A DNA stretch of 64,000 nt. Source: Coriobacteriaceae bacterium. Its GTDB lineage: Bacteria > Actinomycetota > Coriobacteriia > Coriobacteriales > Coriobacteriaceae. Under the pieces are notes generated by a model. It had not been told where the DNA came from and made no database searches. It saw nothing but the letters and a program-made list of their open reading frames with translations. The position numbers were made by a program, and so were the translations under genes. Shown here piece after piece: positions 63,982-64,000 of this stretch; position 1 is the stretch's first letter; each line of letters begins with the position of its first letter. The DNA lies in assembly GCA_902362275.1 (NCBI GenBank), contig CABIWB010000013.1, forward strand, positions 7,742-71,741. The letters run 5' to 3'.

Positions 63982-64000
63982 AATCACCTAGAATGCCGTC

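Overview
The window is GC-rich, densely coded bacterial chromosome. Gene content and style (a type IIA topoisomerase pair with a divergent B subunit, a 48-residue CD1871A-type protein with a polyferredoxin and a TlpA-like lipoprotein, hybrid kinases carrying solute-binding domains, many strong hairpin terminators, short dispersed intergenic hairpin repeats) suggest an anaerobic gut actinobacterium of the class Coriobacteriia, most likely Collinsella. That assignment is inference from gene content, not from a marker gene search.

Layout. 1-3.6 kb is a decayed accessory region: a lantibiotic-immunity-type ABC transporter (frameshifted and running off the left edge), a TetR gene cut after 33 codons, the tail of an HsdS subunit, a degenerate copy of a glyoxalase-fold gene, and about 1.5 kb without intact genes. 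3.6-8.3 kb holds a VOC protein, an unknown protein, one intact AAA ATPase/nuclease and the C-terminal stump of another. 8.4-12.7 kb is a topoisomerase operon. 13.1-20.9 kb holds a lipoprotein, an XRE regulator with a membrane partner, and a very large exported surface protein interrupted by an in-frame amber codon beside a frameshifted LuxR regulator. 21.1-26.7 kb has a stand-alone GMP synthetase ATP-pyrophosphatase subunit, a two-component system whose kinase has lost its sensor region, and a divergent redox operon. 26.9-30.2 kb is one MacB-like ABC exporter gene.

30.2-36.4 kb is the most interesting region. It holds two paralogous OFA-like MFS transporters, a TetR regulator, an agmatine-deiminase-family enzyme and an ornithine/putrescine carbamoyltransferase homologue. 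In the carbamoyltransferase the carbamoyl-phosphate site is intact, but the residues that bind the amine acceptor are changed. A 12-bp TetR-like palindrome stands before both promoters, and copies of one dispersed repeat bracket the cluster. The genes look like a catabolic module for a guanidino compound that may not be agmatine.

36.7-42.3 kb carries dus, an orphan CopG-like antitoxin, glutaredoxin, an XRE/zinc-ribbon/TipAS fusion, trmO and a MalY/PatB-type lyase, with several hairpin repeats between them. 42.4-48.9 kb holds two hybrid-kinase sensor systems using solute-binding domains, one split and one fused. 49.1-63.9 kb is mostly housekeeping and transport: K+ channel, LOG phosphoribohydrolase, ClC channel, EFR1 ferredoxin, two EamA transporters, a GntR/ABC operon, prfC, VUT transporter, SDR, ung, LysR, MATE and an RlmA-like methyltransferase.

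Six genes carry single-base shifts at homopolymers. That pattern is as consistent with sequencing error as with gene decay, so calls of 'pseudogene' for those six are provisional.
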